A stretch of DNA of 12,500 nucleotides from Symbiodinium natans (GCA_905221605.1 CAJNDS010002035.1:320555-333054), one strand, 5' to 3'; numbered from the stretch's first letter, positions 1 through 6,621 are shown. The notes: a model not told the origin generated them from the sequence alone. Made by a program: numbers and translations.

Positions 1-64
1 TGGGTCGTAGGCTTTGTATATCGGCTTTATGTCAGCAGTAAAGCATTTGACTCGAGGAGCCACG

Positions 65-418
65 CTACCGCAACAACTTGCCATTGGGTGCTGCGCCTGG
101 TGCACCTAGGGGCGGTTTGGGTTCTTTGTCGTCGTGCATATTGGAAGTCTCAGTGGGAACTTCTCGATTTCGGGTCAGGGTGTAGGGCTTAGGGATTAGC
201 CTTTGAGTGGGCCCACTAGTAGAGCGCTCTTCATGATTCATGCAGTCGGAGTGTGAAACCTGTGTCAAACTGAGAGTCCGGGTGGCTTCGTTGCTTTGAC
301 GCCCGAGATAGGCCGTTTCTTTGTTTAGGTGCGTGGCCTTGTGTTGAAGACGCGAAAAAGAGTTGCCGAAAAGATCGGCATTGCAAGTCCGTGTGAAAGA
401 CAAGAAGTAAACCGAAGG
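65..418 (-). CDS. Unidentified open frame, possible gene fragment
   Basis: An open minus-strand frame of about 117 codons covers most of the first island, from 418 to the TAG at 65-67. It has no ATG at the start; a TTG or an exon boundary would be needed. The product is hydrophilic, with Thr/Asn/Arg-rich stretches (LSFTRTCNADLFGNSFSRL, AYLGRQSNEATRTLSL), and has no membrane segment or motif I know. Its second half crosses a decayed telomere-like stretch at 172-199, where the residues become Pro/Lys rich, so only the upstream half is plausible as protein. A competing plus-strand frame is open from the window edge to about 190. Confidence 0.2.
   Translation of the reverse strand, partial: PSVYFLSFTRTCNADLFGNSFSRLQHKATHLNKETAYLGRQSNEATRTLSLTQVSHSDCMNHEERSTSGPTQRLIPKPYTLTRNREVPTETSNMHDDKEPKPPLGAPGAAPNGKLLR
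172..199 (+). repeat. Decayed TTTAGGG-like stretch
   Basis: Four to five diverged units (TCAGGG, TGTAGGG, CTTAGGG, ATTAG) sit inside the first island. Confidence 0.6.
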
Positions 419-426
419 TTACCTGA

Positions 427-498
427 GGTTAGGGTTTAGGGTTTAGGGTTCAGGGTTTGGGGTTTTGGGTTTAGGGTTTAGGGTTTAGGGCTTAGGGG
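427..498 (+). repeat. TTTAGGG tract (G-rich on plus)
   Basis: About ten heptamers with substitutions and length variants such as TTCAGGG, TTTGGGG and TTTTGGG. The tract lies between the first two islands. Confidence 0.9.
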
Positions 499-617
499 CG
501 TACTTCCCAGAGCTCGAACTCTCCCATGCAAGGTCGCTCCTGGCCGCCCTGCTGACGCGCCTTACGCTCTGCAGCTTCCGCTGATGAACTTGGTTGGGGA
601 TGTTTAGGGTTTAGGGT
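492..617 (-). CDS. Short exon-like frame between two telomeric tracts
   Basis: The island between two TTTAGGG tracts is open on the minus strand for 41 codons and closes at the TAA supplied by the repeat at 492-494. The island part reads SSSAEAAERKARQQ, then GQERPCMGEFELWEVR, a charged, GC-rich, exon-like composition. No start codon is available and the family is unknown. A plus-strand frame over 498-584 (AYFPELELSHARSLLAALL, ending in TGA) is also open, so the strand is uncertain. Confidence 0.25.
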   Translation of the reverse strand, partial: TLNPKHPQPSSSAEAAERKARQQGGQERPCMGEFELWEVRP

Positions 618-666
618 TTAGGGTTTAGGGTTTAGGGTTTAGGGTGTAGGGTTTAGGGTTTAGGGT
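602..666 (+). repeat. TTTAGGG tract
   Basis: Nine heptamers, one reading TGTAGGG. A short CCCTAAA-type stretch of opposite polarity follows only 8 bp later. Confidence 0.95.
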
Positions 667-674
667 TGAAGTCC

Positions 675-705
675 AAAACCCTAAATCTTAAACCCTAGTG
701 AAACC
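675..705 (-). repeat. Short decayed CCCTAAA tract
   Basis: Two or three units (ACCCTAAA, TCTTAAA, CCCTAG) in C-rich orientation, right after the opposite-polarity tract. Confidence 0.7.
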
Positions 706-763
706 CAAAGCCCCATATTTCAAAGTCGCAAGATTTGTGGCTTCCGACACACTGAGAAGCTTT
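698..763 (+). CDS. Exon-like segment followed by a GTAAGG donor-like site
   Basis: Plus-strand codons read KAPYFKVARFVASDTLRSFG and are followed at 764-769 by GTAAGG, a good match to a 5' splice site. Beyond it the sequence enters a TTTAGGG-type tract. This fits an exon end whose intron starts with telomere-like repeat. It is only about 20 codons, with no family recognised. Confidence 0.2.
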
Positions 764-765
764 GG

Positions 766-797
766 TAAGGGTTTAGGTTTAGGGTTCAGCGTTCAGG
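766..797 (+). repeat. Short diverged TTTAGGG tract
   Basis: About four units, including a hexamer and TTCAGCG, immediately after a donor-like GTAAGG. Confidence 0.75.
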
Positions 798-859
798 ACC
801 CAGCCCGAAACCCTCTCCCCAAAACATCGGACAGCTACCTTCTGAACCCATGTGCACTT

Positions 860-988
860 AAACCCGAATCTCGAAACCCGAAACCCTAAATCCTAAACCC
901 TAAACCCTAAACCCTAAACCCTAAACCCTAAACCCTAAACCCTAAACCCTAAACCCTAAACCCTAAACCCTAAACCCTAGACCCTACA
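860..988 (-). repeat. CCCTAAA array
   Basis: The first 30 bp are CCCGAAA-like variants. From about 892 to 979 there are some 12.5 exact CCCTAAA units, then CCCTAGA and CCCTACA. It is the left arm of an inverted pair with the array at 1071-1159. Confidence 0.97.
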
Positions 989-1044
989 CTGCCAGGCGGC
1001 CACCTTAAAGTTGTGGCTGCTGCGCAGCCGGAGCCACAGAGTGA

Positions 1045-1230
1045 GGGTTTTGGGTTTATGGTTTAGGGGGTTTAGGGTTTAGGGTTTAGGGTTTAGGGTT
1101 TAGGGTTTAGGGTTTAGGGTTTAGGGTTTAGGGTTTAGGGTTTAGGGTTTAGGGTTTAGGGGTTAGGGTAGCGTAGGTTTGCGGGTTTAGGGCTTAGGGT
1201 TCAGGCTAGGGGGCTTAGGGGGCTTTGGGT
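1045..1230 (+). repeat. TTTAGGG array
   Basis: A variant start (TTTTGGG, TTTATGG), about 12.5 exact TTTAGGG units over 1071-1159, then a decaying tail with CTTAGGG and GGGG units to about 1230. It is the right arm of the inverted pair. Confidence 0.97.
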
Positions 1231-1338
1231 GCTTTGGGGATTAGGGCTTATTGTTTGTTGGGATATTTGGTTCATTGTTTTTGTGGTTCTTTGGGGCTTT
1301 TGGGGTGTTTGACCTGCTTGGAGGTTCATGGTTTTTGT
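1231..1338. other. T/G-rich island without a clear gene
   Basis: The plus strand is strongly G and T rich (TTTGTTG, TTTTTGTGG runs) and looks like decayed telomere-like repeat. I see no convincing frame or RNA gene. Confidence 0.4.
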
Positions 1339-1665
1339 TTACGGTTGAGGGTCTAGGTTGTTAGTGTTTCGGGGCATGCTCAGGGCTTCGCGAATTTTTA
1401 GGGTTTTGGGGTTTATGGACCGTCTCTTAGGCTCACCGTTTGATAGGATTTCGTGTTCAGGGTTTTTCGTCCTGCCGGGCTTACAGGGCAGAACGGAAAC
1501 GAGAGCTTTCATCATAAGCCTGTAGATTCTCCTGGAAGCAAGCCTGTCGAACTGAGACGGACTAAATGAAACACCGATGGCAACATAGTCGTCGACGACT
1601 GCGTTGAAGACCTGCCCAAAACGAACTAACTTGTACTGGCTGCTGAACCAACATCCCTCAAACCC
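1339..1665 (-). CDS. Exon-like frame, unidentified protein fragment (VVDDY motif)
   Basis: The minus strand is open from 1665 to the TAA at 1339-1341 without an ATG at its start, as expected for an internal exon or gene fragment. The first 60 or so residues read like real protein: CWFSSQYKLVRFGQVF, then NAVVDDYVAIGVSFSPSQF and RRIYRLMMKALVSVLPC. A GTAAGC at 1484-1479, read on the minus strand just after the CTG CCC codons, fits a 5' splice site and would end the exon at 1485. Beyond it the frame becomes Asn/Pro/Lys rich and is made partly from decayed telomere-like repeat, so it is probably intronic. V-V-D-D-Y resembles the palm motif of reverse transcriptases, but that alone does not identify the family. 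The frame begins inside the CCCTAAA-type tract to its right. Confidence 0.35.
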   Translation of the reverse strand, partial: GFEGCWFSSQYKLVRFGQVFNAVVDDYVAIGVSFSPSQFDRLASRRIYRLMMKALVSVLPCKPGRTKNPEHEILSNGEPKRRSINPKTLKIREALSMPRNTNNLDPQP

Positions 1666-1812
1666 TTACACCCTTAAGTTAAAACTCTTAGACCCTTCAA
1701 AGCTGAAACCTAACCCTAAATCCTAAACCCTAAACCCTAGACCCTAAACCCTAAACCCTAAACCCTAAACCCTAAACCCTAAACCCTAAACCCTAAACCC
1801 TAAACCCTAAAC
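1656..1812 (-). repeat. CCCTAAA array
   Basis: A diverged start with CCCTTAA/CCCTTACA units, then about 14 nearly exact CCCTAAA units from 1711 to 1811 with one CCCTAGA. Confidence 0.96.
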
Positions 1813-1888
1813 TGCTATGAGCCCATGGAGCAGGCTGTTAGTTTGTTTTGATCCCCTTGAGCCTTGGACTCTCACACCCCAAGCTCTC

Positions 1889-1922
1889 GGTTTAGGGTTT
1901 AGGGTTTAGGGTTTAGGGTTTT
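1889..1922 (+). repeat. TTTAGGG tract
   Basis: Nearly five exact units. The 76-bp island to its left (1813-1888) contains only a 12-codon frame (CYEPMEQAVSLF, then TGA). Confidence 0.93.
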
Positions 1923-1957
1923 AAGTCAACGAGTCCCCTAATAGGAGAATAGGAGCC

Positions 1958-1998
1958 AGGGTTTAGGGCTTAGGGCTTCGGGAAAGCTTAGGGGGTTT
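1958..1998 (+). repeat. Diverged TTTAGGG tract
   Basis: Five units, including CTTAGGG and CTTCGGG. Confidence 0.75.
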
Positions 1999-2043
1999 GA
2001 AGGGAACCTCTAGACCCTTACCCCTTCAAGGGGTTTCAGAGCT

Positions 2044-2147
2044 TCAACCCTTTACCCTAAACTCTAAACCCTAAACCCTAAACCCCAAACCCTAAACCCT
2101 AAACCCTAAACCCTAAACCCTGAACCCTAAACCCTAAACCCTAAACC
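2044..2147 (-). repeat. CCCTAAA array
   Basis: About 14 units, mostly exact, with CTCTAAA, CCCCAAA and CCCTGAA variants. Confidence 0.95.
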
Positions 2148-2216
2148 AACGCAACCCTCACTGTCTTCCCGTGGCCGCAAGGTTTCGGTGGATTCGAGGG
2201 CGAGCCGCGCATCCCA

Positions 2217-2368
2217 GGGTGTTTTGGGCTTTGGGTTGGCTTGGGGTTTGGGGTTTGGGGTTTCGGGTTTAGGGTTTAGTGTTTAAGGTTTCGTGGTAGG
2301 GTTTAGGGTTTCGGGTTTAGGGCTTGGGGTTTAGGATTTCGGTTTAGGGATTAGGGTTTAGTGAAGGT
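2217..2368 (+). repeat. Diverged TTTAGGG array
   Basis: Roughly 18 units with much substitution (TTTGGGG, TTTCGGG, TTTAGTG). It looks older or less homogenised than the pure arrays. Confidence 0.85.
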
Positions 2369-2427
2369 TCGTTGGGTCAGTTGCAGGCCCCCAGTCCGAA
2401 TACAGTCCCAGATAAAATCCATGCTCG

Positions 2428-2532
2428 AAACCCCTAAGCTCTACTTCTAAACCCCAAACTCCCTAAACCCTAAGCCCTAAACCCCAAACTCCCTAAACCC
2501 CAGACTCCCGCAGCCCTGAACCCTAAACCCCA
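2428..2532 (-). repeat. Diverged CCCTAAA array
   Basis: Units include CCCCAAACT and CCCTAAG. A longer unit, CCCTAAACCCCAAACT or close, recurs about three times. Confidence 0.85.
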
Positions 2533-2569
2533 GGTTTTGCGTGATGTTCTAACCAGAGGCCCTCGCTGG

Positions 2570-2585
2570 AGGAGAAGCCTCTCCT
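2570..2585. repeat. Short hairpin-forming inverted repeat
   Basis: AGGAGA (2570-2575) and TCTCCT (2580-2585) flank a 4-nt AGCC loop. It lies in a frame reading QRPSLEEKPLLLVGEGSS, so it may be coding coincidence. Confidence 0.35.
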
Positions 2586-2607
2586 GCTTGTTGGAGAAGG
2601 CAGCTCT

Positions 2608-2786
2608 TAGTTTAGGGTTTAGGGTTTAGGGTTTAGGGCTTAGGGTTTAGGGCTTAGTCTTTAGGTCAGGTCTTGGGAGTCGGGATGTTTCGGGTTTAGG
2701 GCTTAGGGTGTAGGGTTTAGGGTTTAGGGTTTAGGTTTTTGGGTTTAGGGTTTAGGGTCTTGGATTTGAGGGTCTGGGTCTTGAAA
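2608..2786 (+). repeat. TTTAGGG tracts, two blocks
   Basis: Units at 2608-2656 (TTTAGGG and CTTAGGG) and 2690-2770 (TTTAGGG with TTTTGGG and TGTAGGG), joined by diverged sequence. The next island (2787-2856) holds a short ATG frame at 2795 (MRLAAEMNVKEARHPTGL). Confidence 0.88.
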
Positions 2787-2856
2787 CGTAGAGCATGAGA
2801 CTTGCGGCAGAGATGAACGTCAAAGAAGCACGTCACCCTACAGGACTTCCCCTTAA

Positions 2857-2960
2857 GGGGTTTAGGGTTTAGGTTTGGGGTTTGGGGTGTGCGGTTGGGG
2901 TTTAGGGTTTAGTGTTTAGGGTTTGGGGTTTCAAGGCTTCAAGGAGTTATAGGGTTTAGG
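2857..2960 (+). repeat. Diverged TTTAGGG array
   Basis: About 12 units rich in TTTGGGG variants, interrupted by a CAAGG duplication (GGCTTCAAGG) near 2932-2945. Confidence 0.85.
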
Positions 2961-3055
2961 GTTTTATCCTCAAGCATGTGGTGCGGAATCCAACCTCGTC
3001 CAATAGCTCAACCTTCAAGATCTGAGCTCGAAAGCCCTCAATGAATGGTGAAGTC

Positions 3056-3120
3056 CCCCTAAACCCCAACCCCCAAACCCTAAACCCTGAACAACCCTAA
3101 ACCCCAAACCCTAAACCTAG
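3056..3120 (-). repeat. Diverged CCCTAAA tract
   Basis: Eight or nine units with CCCCAAA, CCCTGAA and an inserted CAA. Dispersed repeat copy A begins 20 bp further on. Confidence 0.85.
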
Positions 3121-3140
3121 GATGCCCAGTAGTGCCCTTA

Positions 3141-3230
3141 TTCCCTTTTTGGGGGGTTTAGGTTCCCTTACAAACCCCTTTCAAGCAAAAAAGGGCACCC
3201 TTTTTAAGCCTTGGTTACTGGGCAGCCTAG
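3141..3230 (+). repeat. Dispersed short repeat, copy A
   Basis: This 90-bp segment aligns by eye with 3775-3865: TTCCC and a T run, a G run, TTAGGTTCCC, TACAA, CCCCTTT, a palindrome AAAAAGGG-CA-CCCTTTTT, then TTACTGGG. It is a non-telomeric family and may be a small mobile or subtelomeric element. Confidence 0.7.
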
Positions 3231-3331
3231 AAACCCTGAAGGTCTCCCTTCTGGAGATCCCCCAGCTTTTCCTCGGACCCCTGAGCCTCAAATTCCAAGG
3301 TCTTGCATCGGCCAGCAGAAAGAAAGAAGCC

Positions 3332-3449
3332 CTTAGGGTTTAGGGTTTAGGGTTTAGGGTTTAGGGTTTAGGGTTTAGGGTTTAGGGTTTAGGGTTTAGG
3401 GTTTAGGGTTTAGGGTTTAGGGTTTAGGGTTTAGGGTTTAGGGTTTAGA
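3332..3449 (+). repeat. Pure TTTAGGG array
   Basis: About 16 uninterrupted exact units, the longest pure TTTAGGG run in the window, ending in TTTAGAGGAGG. Confidence 0.98.
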
Positions 3450-3465
3450 GGAGGTTCAGGGCTTC

Positions 3466-3585
3466 ATGGCTTTCAAGGGGTTCCAAAGGTTTAACGGGGC
3501 TCTCGGAGGCGCTACAAAATGGGAGGCTTGTGTCAATGACGCCGGTGCCCCAGCTGCCTCCCTAGGACCCCGGAGTAGGCCTTGA
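3466..3585 (+). CDS. Small ATG-initiated open frame (39 codons)
   Basis: An ATG at 3466 opens a 39-codon frame ending in TGA at 3583-3585. It reads MAFKGFQRFNGALGGATKWE, then CVNDAGAPAASLGPRSRP. Codons are mostly GC-ending (GCC, TCC, CTC). It starts 17 bp after the pure TTTAGGG array ending at 3449. The last codons overlap a partial copy of the dispersed repeat at 3562-3610, so the natural end may have been replaced. Family unknown. Confidence 0.2.
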   Translation: MAFKGFQRFNGALGGATKWEACVNDAGAPAASLGPRSRP

Positions 3586-3610
3586 TTCCCTTTTTTGAAA
3601 GGGTTTAGGA
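3562..3610 (+). repeat. Dispersed short repeat, partial copy D
   Basis: TAGGACCCCGGAG, then TTCCC and a T run, match the start of copy B (TAGGACCCGGAG at 3764-3775). The rest is replaced by TTTAGGG repeat. Confidence 0.5.
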
Positions 3611-3768
3611 GTTTAGGGGTTTAGGGGTTTAGGGGTTTAGGGCTTAGGGTTTAGGGGTTAGGGTTTAGGCTTTAGGGTTTGGGGCTTAGGGCTTAGGGCT
3701 TAGGGTTTAGGGCTTAGGGCTTAGGGCTGAGGGCTGAGGGCTTAGGGCTTAGGGCTTAGGCTTAGGAC
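3596..3768 (+). repeat. Mixed TTTAGGGG / CTTAGGG array
   Basis: Three TTTAGGGG octamers near 3612-3635, then mostly CTTAGGG heptamers with two CTGAGGG, running directly into copy B of the dispersed repeat. Confidence 0.93.
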
Positions 3769-3865
3769 CCGGAGTTCCTTTTTTTTTGGGCTTAGGTTCC
3801 CATACAAGCCCCTTTAACCCAAAAAGGGCACCCTTTTCATTCCTGAATTACTTTGGGGTCTAGCT
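3764..3865 (+). repeat. Dispersed short repeat, copy B
   Basis: Matches copy A through the T run, GGGCTTAGGTTCCC, TACAA, the palindrome AAAAGGG-CA-CCCTTTT and a TTACTTTGGG end. It has its own 5' TAGGACCCGGAG box, shared with partial copy D. Confidence 0.7.
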
Positions 3866-4016
3866 CCCGAATCACCGGACAGGTAAGCCCACGGGCAAAG
3901 TCTTCTACATGGTGGTCCCTTTTAGAGAACTACGCCCCAGACCCAAACAGCTTATAGCCACGGGAACCACCCCAAAACCTAAACCCCAAACCCTAAACCA
4001 CAAAAGCGGGCCATAA
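3864..4016 (+). CDS. Short open frame, possible exon fragment
   Basis: Fifty codons are open between the TAG at 3861-3863 and the TAA at 4014-4016. The best part reads TGKPTGKVFYMVVPFRELR, then PRPKQLIATGTT; after that the frame runs into decayed CCCTAAA repeat and becomes Lys/Pro rich. A CAGGTAAG at 3879-3886 is a strong 5' splice-site match and would give a different reading, with an exon ending at 3881. The two readings are mutually exclusive. No family recognised. Confidence 0.2.
   Translation, partial: LPNHRTGKPTGKVFYMVVPFRELRPRPKQLIATGTTPKPKPQTLNHKSGP
3974..4000 (-). repeat. Short CCCTAAA-like tract
   Basis: Four diverged units (CCTAAA, CCCCAAA, CCCTAAA). Confidence 0.75.
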
Positions 4017-4073
4017 ATGAGAACCATCTCTTTCAATTGCTGCAGACGCTGGCGCTTCAGGTCTGCTTGTTCA

Positions 4074-4108
4074 TTAGGGTTGAGGGTTCAGGGCGGATTA
4101 GGGTTTCT
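4074..4108 (+). repeat. Decayed TTTAGGG tract before an acceptor-like site
   Basis: Four or five degenerate units (GTTGAGGG, TTCAGGG, ATTAGGG) placed directly upstream of the acceptor at 4117-4119. Confidence 0.65.
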
Positions 4109-4119
4109 ATTGCTTGCAG

Positions 4120-4386
4120 GTTCATGGCGGCGTGAAGGATGGTTGTTTTGTTGCTGCTATTGGCAAGTGCATATCGCGTTCCTTGTGCATGTTGATTGGG
4201 AAATACTCCAATTTTGGTCCTTTTCTGGGTACCCTAAATAAGGGGTCTGGAGAAGTGAACATATGTCATATACCAGGGTGGGCTATTGTACCCTGCAATC
4301 GCAACCCCTTAAAACTGCCCTTCGCAGGGCTGGGCTTTCGTCGCGCGTGGTGCGGCTCTAGGCCTTCCCTAAACCCTAAACCCTAA
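4120..4386 (+). CDS. Exon-like frame after a good 3' splice site
   Basis: The bases before 4120 (TTTCTATTGCTTGCAG) have a pyrimidine-rich run and AG, matching a 3' splice site. From there one frame is open for 88 codons into the CCCTAAA array. It reads VHGGVKDGCFVAAIGKCISR, then SLCMLIGKYSNFGPFLGTL and GEVNICHIPGWAIVPC; a short hydrophobic segment is present but no clear membrane helix. The bases upstream of the acceptor are TTTAGGG-like (4074-4108), as if repeat filled the intron. A second frame starting at the ATG 4017 (74 codons, Trp/Cys rich) overlaps and looks less protein-like. Family unknown. Confidence 0.3.
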   Translation, partial: VHGGVKDGCFVAAIGKCISRSLCMLIGKYSNFGPFLGTLNKGSGEVNICHIPGWAIVPCNRNPLKLPFAGLGFRRAWCGSRPSLNPKP

Positions 4387-4466
4387 ACCCTAAACCCTAA
4401 ACCCTAAACCCTAAACCCTAAACCCTAAACCCTAAACCCTAAACCCTAAACCCTGAACCCCTAAAC
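4367..4466 (-). repeat. CCCTAAA array
   Basis: About 12 exact units, then CCCTGAA and CCCCTAAA. It closes the exon-like frame to its left with a TAA. Confidence 0.97.
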
Positions 4467-4546
4467 TGCTGCTGCTAAGGTCTGGTGCCGAAGCTTCGCG
4501 AGCGTGCGGCGCTGTCCGTTTTCAGAGGACTGGTTTCAACCCTTAA
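4466..4546 (+). CDS. Very short exon-like frame at the edge of an array
   Basis: Directly after the CCCTAAA array the plus strand is open for 26 codons, reading LLLLRSGAEASRACGAVRF and then QRTGFNP before a TAA. It is GC rich and Ala/Arg rich. It is too short to identify and may be chance. Confidence 0.12.
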   Translation: MLLLRSGAEASRACGAVRFQRTGFNP

Positions 4547-4889
4547 ATTCTAACCAGCCCCCTGGTTCTTAGTAGGGAATGAGGGAATGAGGGGGCCCTA
4601 TAGAGACGTTTTGAGGGATTATACACTCTAAGAACCCCAACCACTAAGACTTACACAGAGAGGGAAAGATCTGATGAGATCCCGGCCGCTGCAGAAGTGC
4701 CGCGCTCGCCTTCCCTGGGGTTCTACACCATTGAACCATTGGGGTAGCCTGCATGATCCTGTCACTTAGAGTTTATAGGGTTTACGGCAACAATGGGGTT
4801 TAGGTACCCCTGGGAAGTTAGAAACTTCCAGAAGCCTCTCAGGAGCAACTCGCCAGGCCCGTGCACCGAGGGGGAGCACTTTTGGGGGG
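4547..4889. other. 343-bp island without a recognised gene
   Basis: I see no long frame, tRNA or rRNA. GGGAATGA is tandemly doubled near 4575-4590. TTAGTAGGGAATG (4569-4581) recurs exactly at 10382-10394, both near telomeric tracts. Short decayed repeat occurs near 4770-4800. Confidence 0.5.
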
Positions 4890-5100
4890 CCCTGAACCCT
4901 GAACGGGGCCCTGAACCCTGAACCCTGAACCCTGAACCCTGAACCCTGAACCCTGAACCCTGAACCCTGAACCCTGAACCCTGAACCCTGAACCCTGAAC
5001 CCTGAACCCTGAACCCTGAACCCTGAACCCTGAACCCTAAACCCTAAACCCTAAACCCTAGACCCTAAACCCTGAACCCTAAACCCTCAACCCTAAACCC
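4890..5100 (-). repeat. CCCTGAA variant array grading into CCCTAAA
   Basis: A 19-bp unit (GGGGCCCTGAACCCTGAAC) is duplicated at 4886-4904 and 4905-4923. From 4909 to 5034 there are 18 exact CCCTGAA units, followed by CCCTAAA and mixed units to 5100. Confidence 0.97.
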
Positions 5101-5102
5101 GG

Positions 5103-5291
5103 ATGCTAATGCTTTCAAGCCCCGGATCTCTTTTGCGAGGGGTGCCGTCGGTTGCGTGGCTTTCTTTCTCCTGGGTCCTTCTGGACTTGGCGGGGGTGGG
5201 GTGTTTGAGTTCATGTGAGGCGATAAAAGCAGCGCACAGCAAGAAAACCAATGGACGAATCTTAGCTAAAGTAGAACCCAGGCAACCTTAA
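5103..5291 (+). CDS. ATG-initiated open frame with a hydrophobic N-terminus
   Basis: An ATG three bases after the end of a CCCTAAA tract opens 62 codons, ending in TAA at 5289-5291. Residues 1-36 are hydrophobic (SLLRGVPSVAWLSFSWVLL and on) and could act as a signal or membrane anchor. The rest is basic (KAAHSKKTNGRILAKVEPRQ). The start is real ATG and the next in-frame Met is two codons later. No family is recognised, and the promoter side is entirely telomere-like repeat. Confidence 0.2.
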   Translation: MLMLSSPGSLLRGVPSVAWLSFSWVLLDLAGVGCLSSCEAIKAAHSKKTNGRILAKVEPRQP

Positions 5292-5393
5292 GCAGGGTTT
5301 CATAATTGCGCTTCCTTCTGGTTCTTACGCAAGAGGCTGCTAGGCACCCAAGTGCAACCTTATAAGTCTCGGATCTCACACCCTGAAGTAGGG
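5292..5393. other. Island without a recognised gene
   Basis: About 100 bp of unique sequence downstream of the 5103-5291 frame, with no convincing frame. Confidence 0.4.
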
Positions 5394-5413
5394 GATTTTA
5401 GGGTTTAGGGTTT
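5394..5413 (+). repeat. Short TTTAGGG tract
   Basis: Two exact units plus a partial one. Confidence 0.75.
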
Positions 5414-5504
5414 GGAGTTCCCGGAGCACAGGTGGTGGGAGGCTGCGCTCGATCAAACGCCCTGGCAACGACCCAAGCCACGATCTGAGAGGATTTGGGC
5501 CCGA

Positions 5505-5640
5505 AACCCTCATTCCTAAACTCCCCAAACCCCCAAACTGAAGGCGCTTCCAAACCCCCAACCCCCAAACCCTAAACCCTGAACCCTAAACCCCTAAACC
5601 CTAAACCCTGAACCCTAAACACACCCCCAAACCGCAAAGC
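5505..5640 (-). repeat. Diverged CCCTAAA array
   Basis: Many CCCCCAAA, CCCTGAA and CCCTAAA units, with a non-repeat interruption near 5532-5550. Confidence 0.85.
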
Positions 5641-5718
5641 CCTGAGCCGATAAACGGCCCAGGGTGCGCGGGGGCCGGCAGCTCCCTCGCTCAGCAGCCT
5701 GGCGCGGGCTCCTGGGAG

Positions 5719-5960
5719 GCTAGGGTTTAGGGTTTAGGGTTTAGGGTTTAGGGTTTAGGGTTTAGGGTTTAGGGTTTAGGGTTTAGGGTTTAGGGTTTAG
5801 GGTTTAGGGTTTAGGATTTAGGGTTCAGGGTTTAGGGTTTAGGGTTTAGGGTTCAGGGTTTAGGGTTTCGGGTTTCGGGTTTCGGGGTTAGGGTTCAGGG
5901 TTCGGGGTTTAGGGTTTGGGGTTTGGGGTTCGGGGTTTGGGGTTCAGGGATTGGGGTCTA
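5719..5960 (+). repeat. Long TTTAGGG array, pure then diverged
   Basis: About 13 exact units to 5812, then TTCAGGG, TTTCGGG and TTTGGGG variants accumulate toward 5960: a clear homogenised-to-decayed gradient. Diverged units continue near 5961-6057. Confidence 0.96.
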
Positions 5961-6150
5961 CAGGGTTTAGGGCCTGCTTAGGCGTTGGGGATTTAGGAGT
6001 AAGGTCGCTGTACGTTTAGGTTAGGGTTTGGGGGTTTGGTTGTTGTAGGGCTTTGGGTTGAGGGCTTTCTTTAGGGGTTGGGATTTCTGTCGTTCCTTCA
6101 CACTGGCGTTTCAGAGCAGAACAGAAAAACACGTACAATGTCACATCGTA

Positions 6151-6423
6151 ATGAACCGCCTAAACCCGAAACCCGAAACCCGAAACCCTAAACCCGAAAC
6201 CCGACACCCGAAACCCGAAACCCGAAACCCCAAACCTGCCTGTACCAACCCACAGGCCATTCAAGAAACCCTTCCCCGGCTTGCCCAGGTTTGTACGGAA
6301 AGGGTGCTCGTGCAGCTACGGGTACAATGGCACGGAGTGGCATCAGCCTTGGAGAAGCCTTGGCGCCATGTTTCTCTTTCTGTTTCTCTAGATATTTTGG
6401 GGGGAGGGAGGAGCTTTGGGTAG
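6151..6423 (+). CDS. Open frame that translates a CCCGAAA array into NPKPETR repeats
   Basis: From the ATG at 6151 a 90-codon frame runs to the TAG at 6421-6423; it is also open upstream to 6058 without a better start. Residues 4-29 come from the CCCGAAA array and form the heptapeptide NPKPETR repeated about three and a half times. After that the frame has normal protein texture: AIQETLPRLAQVCTERVLVQ, then LRVQWHGVASALEKPWRHV. The variant heptamer lacks the TAA of CCCTAAA, which is why the frame survives. The downstream half could be a real exon whose upstream limit is near the CAG at 6260-6262. An overlapping frame (6291-6644) is open too. Family unknown. Confidence 0.3.
   Translation: MNRLNPKPETRNPKPETRHPKPETRNPKPACTNPQAIQETLPRLAQVCTERVLVQLRVQWHGVASALEKPWRHVSLSVSLDILGGGRSFG
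6158..6236 (-). repeat. CCCGAAA variant array
   Basis: Seven exact CCCGAAA units plus CCCTAAA and CCCGACA, ending in CCCCAAA. This variant has no stop codon on the plus strand and is read as NPKPETR in the frame that spans it. Confidence 0.95.
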
Positions 6424-6468
6424 TTTTAAGGGTTAAGGGCTTGAAGGTTTCCGGTTTTGGGTTTTCTG
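6418..6468 (+). repeat. Decayed TTTAGGG-like stretch
   Basis: Diverged units such as TTTAAGGG, TTAAGGG and TTTTGGG. From 6469 to 6621 the island has open frames on both strands but none convincing. Confidence 0.5.
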
Positions 6469-6621
6469 AAGGGCGTCATGAGGCTGAGCTTTGGGAGGTT
6501 TCAAGATCAACGCGCGGAGGGTTCCTGAAGCTCTCACCCGGTACGACTCTGAAAAGTGTAAAATTTTGTGATTTTGGCCCGCCTCCCTCAACTGCAACAA
6601 TCCCATACTCTGTACGCCTGA

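Noticed and set aside
3122-3343. ATG-initiated 73-codon frame
   Set aside because: It is made mostly of dispersed repeat copy A and repeat-coded residues; the matching copy B does not keep the frame.
4715-4770. Possible tRNA
   Set aside because: A GGTTC-like box and short repeats are present, but no acceptor stem or anticodon arm can be folded by eye.
5376-5561. 61-codon minus-strand frame
   Set aside because: Largely repeat-coded and Gly/Leu/Ser rich; no evidence beyond openness.
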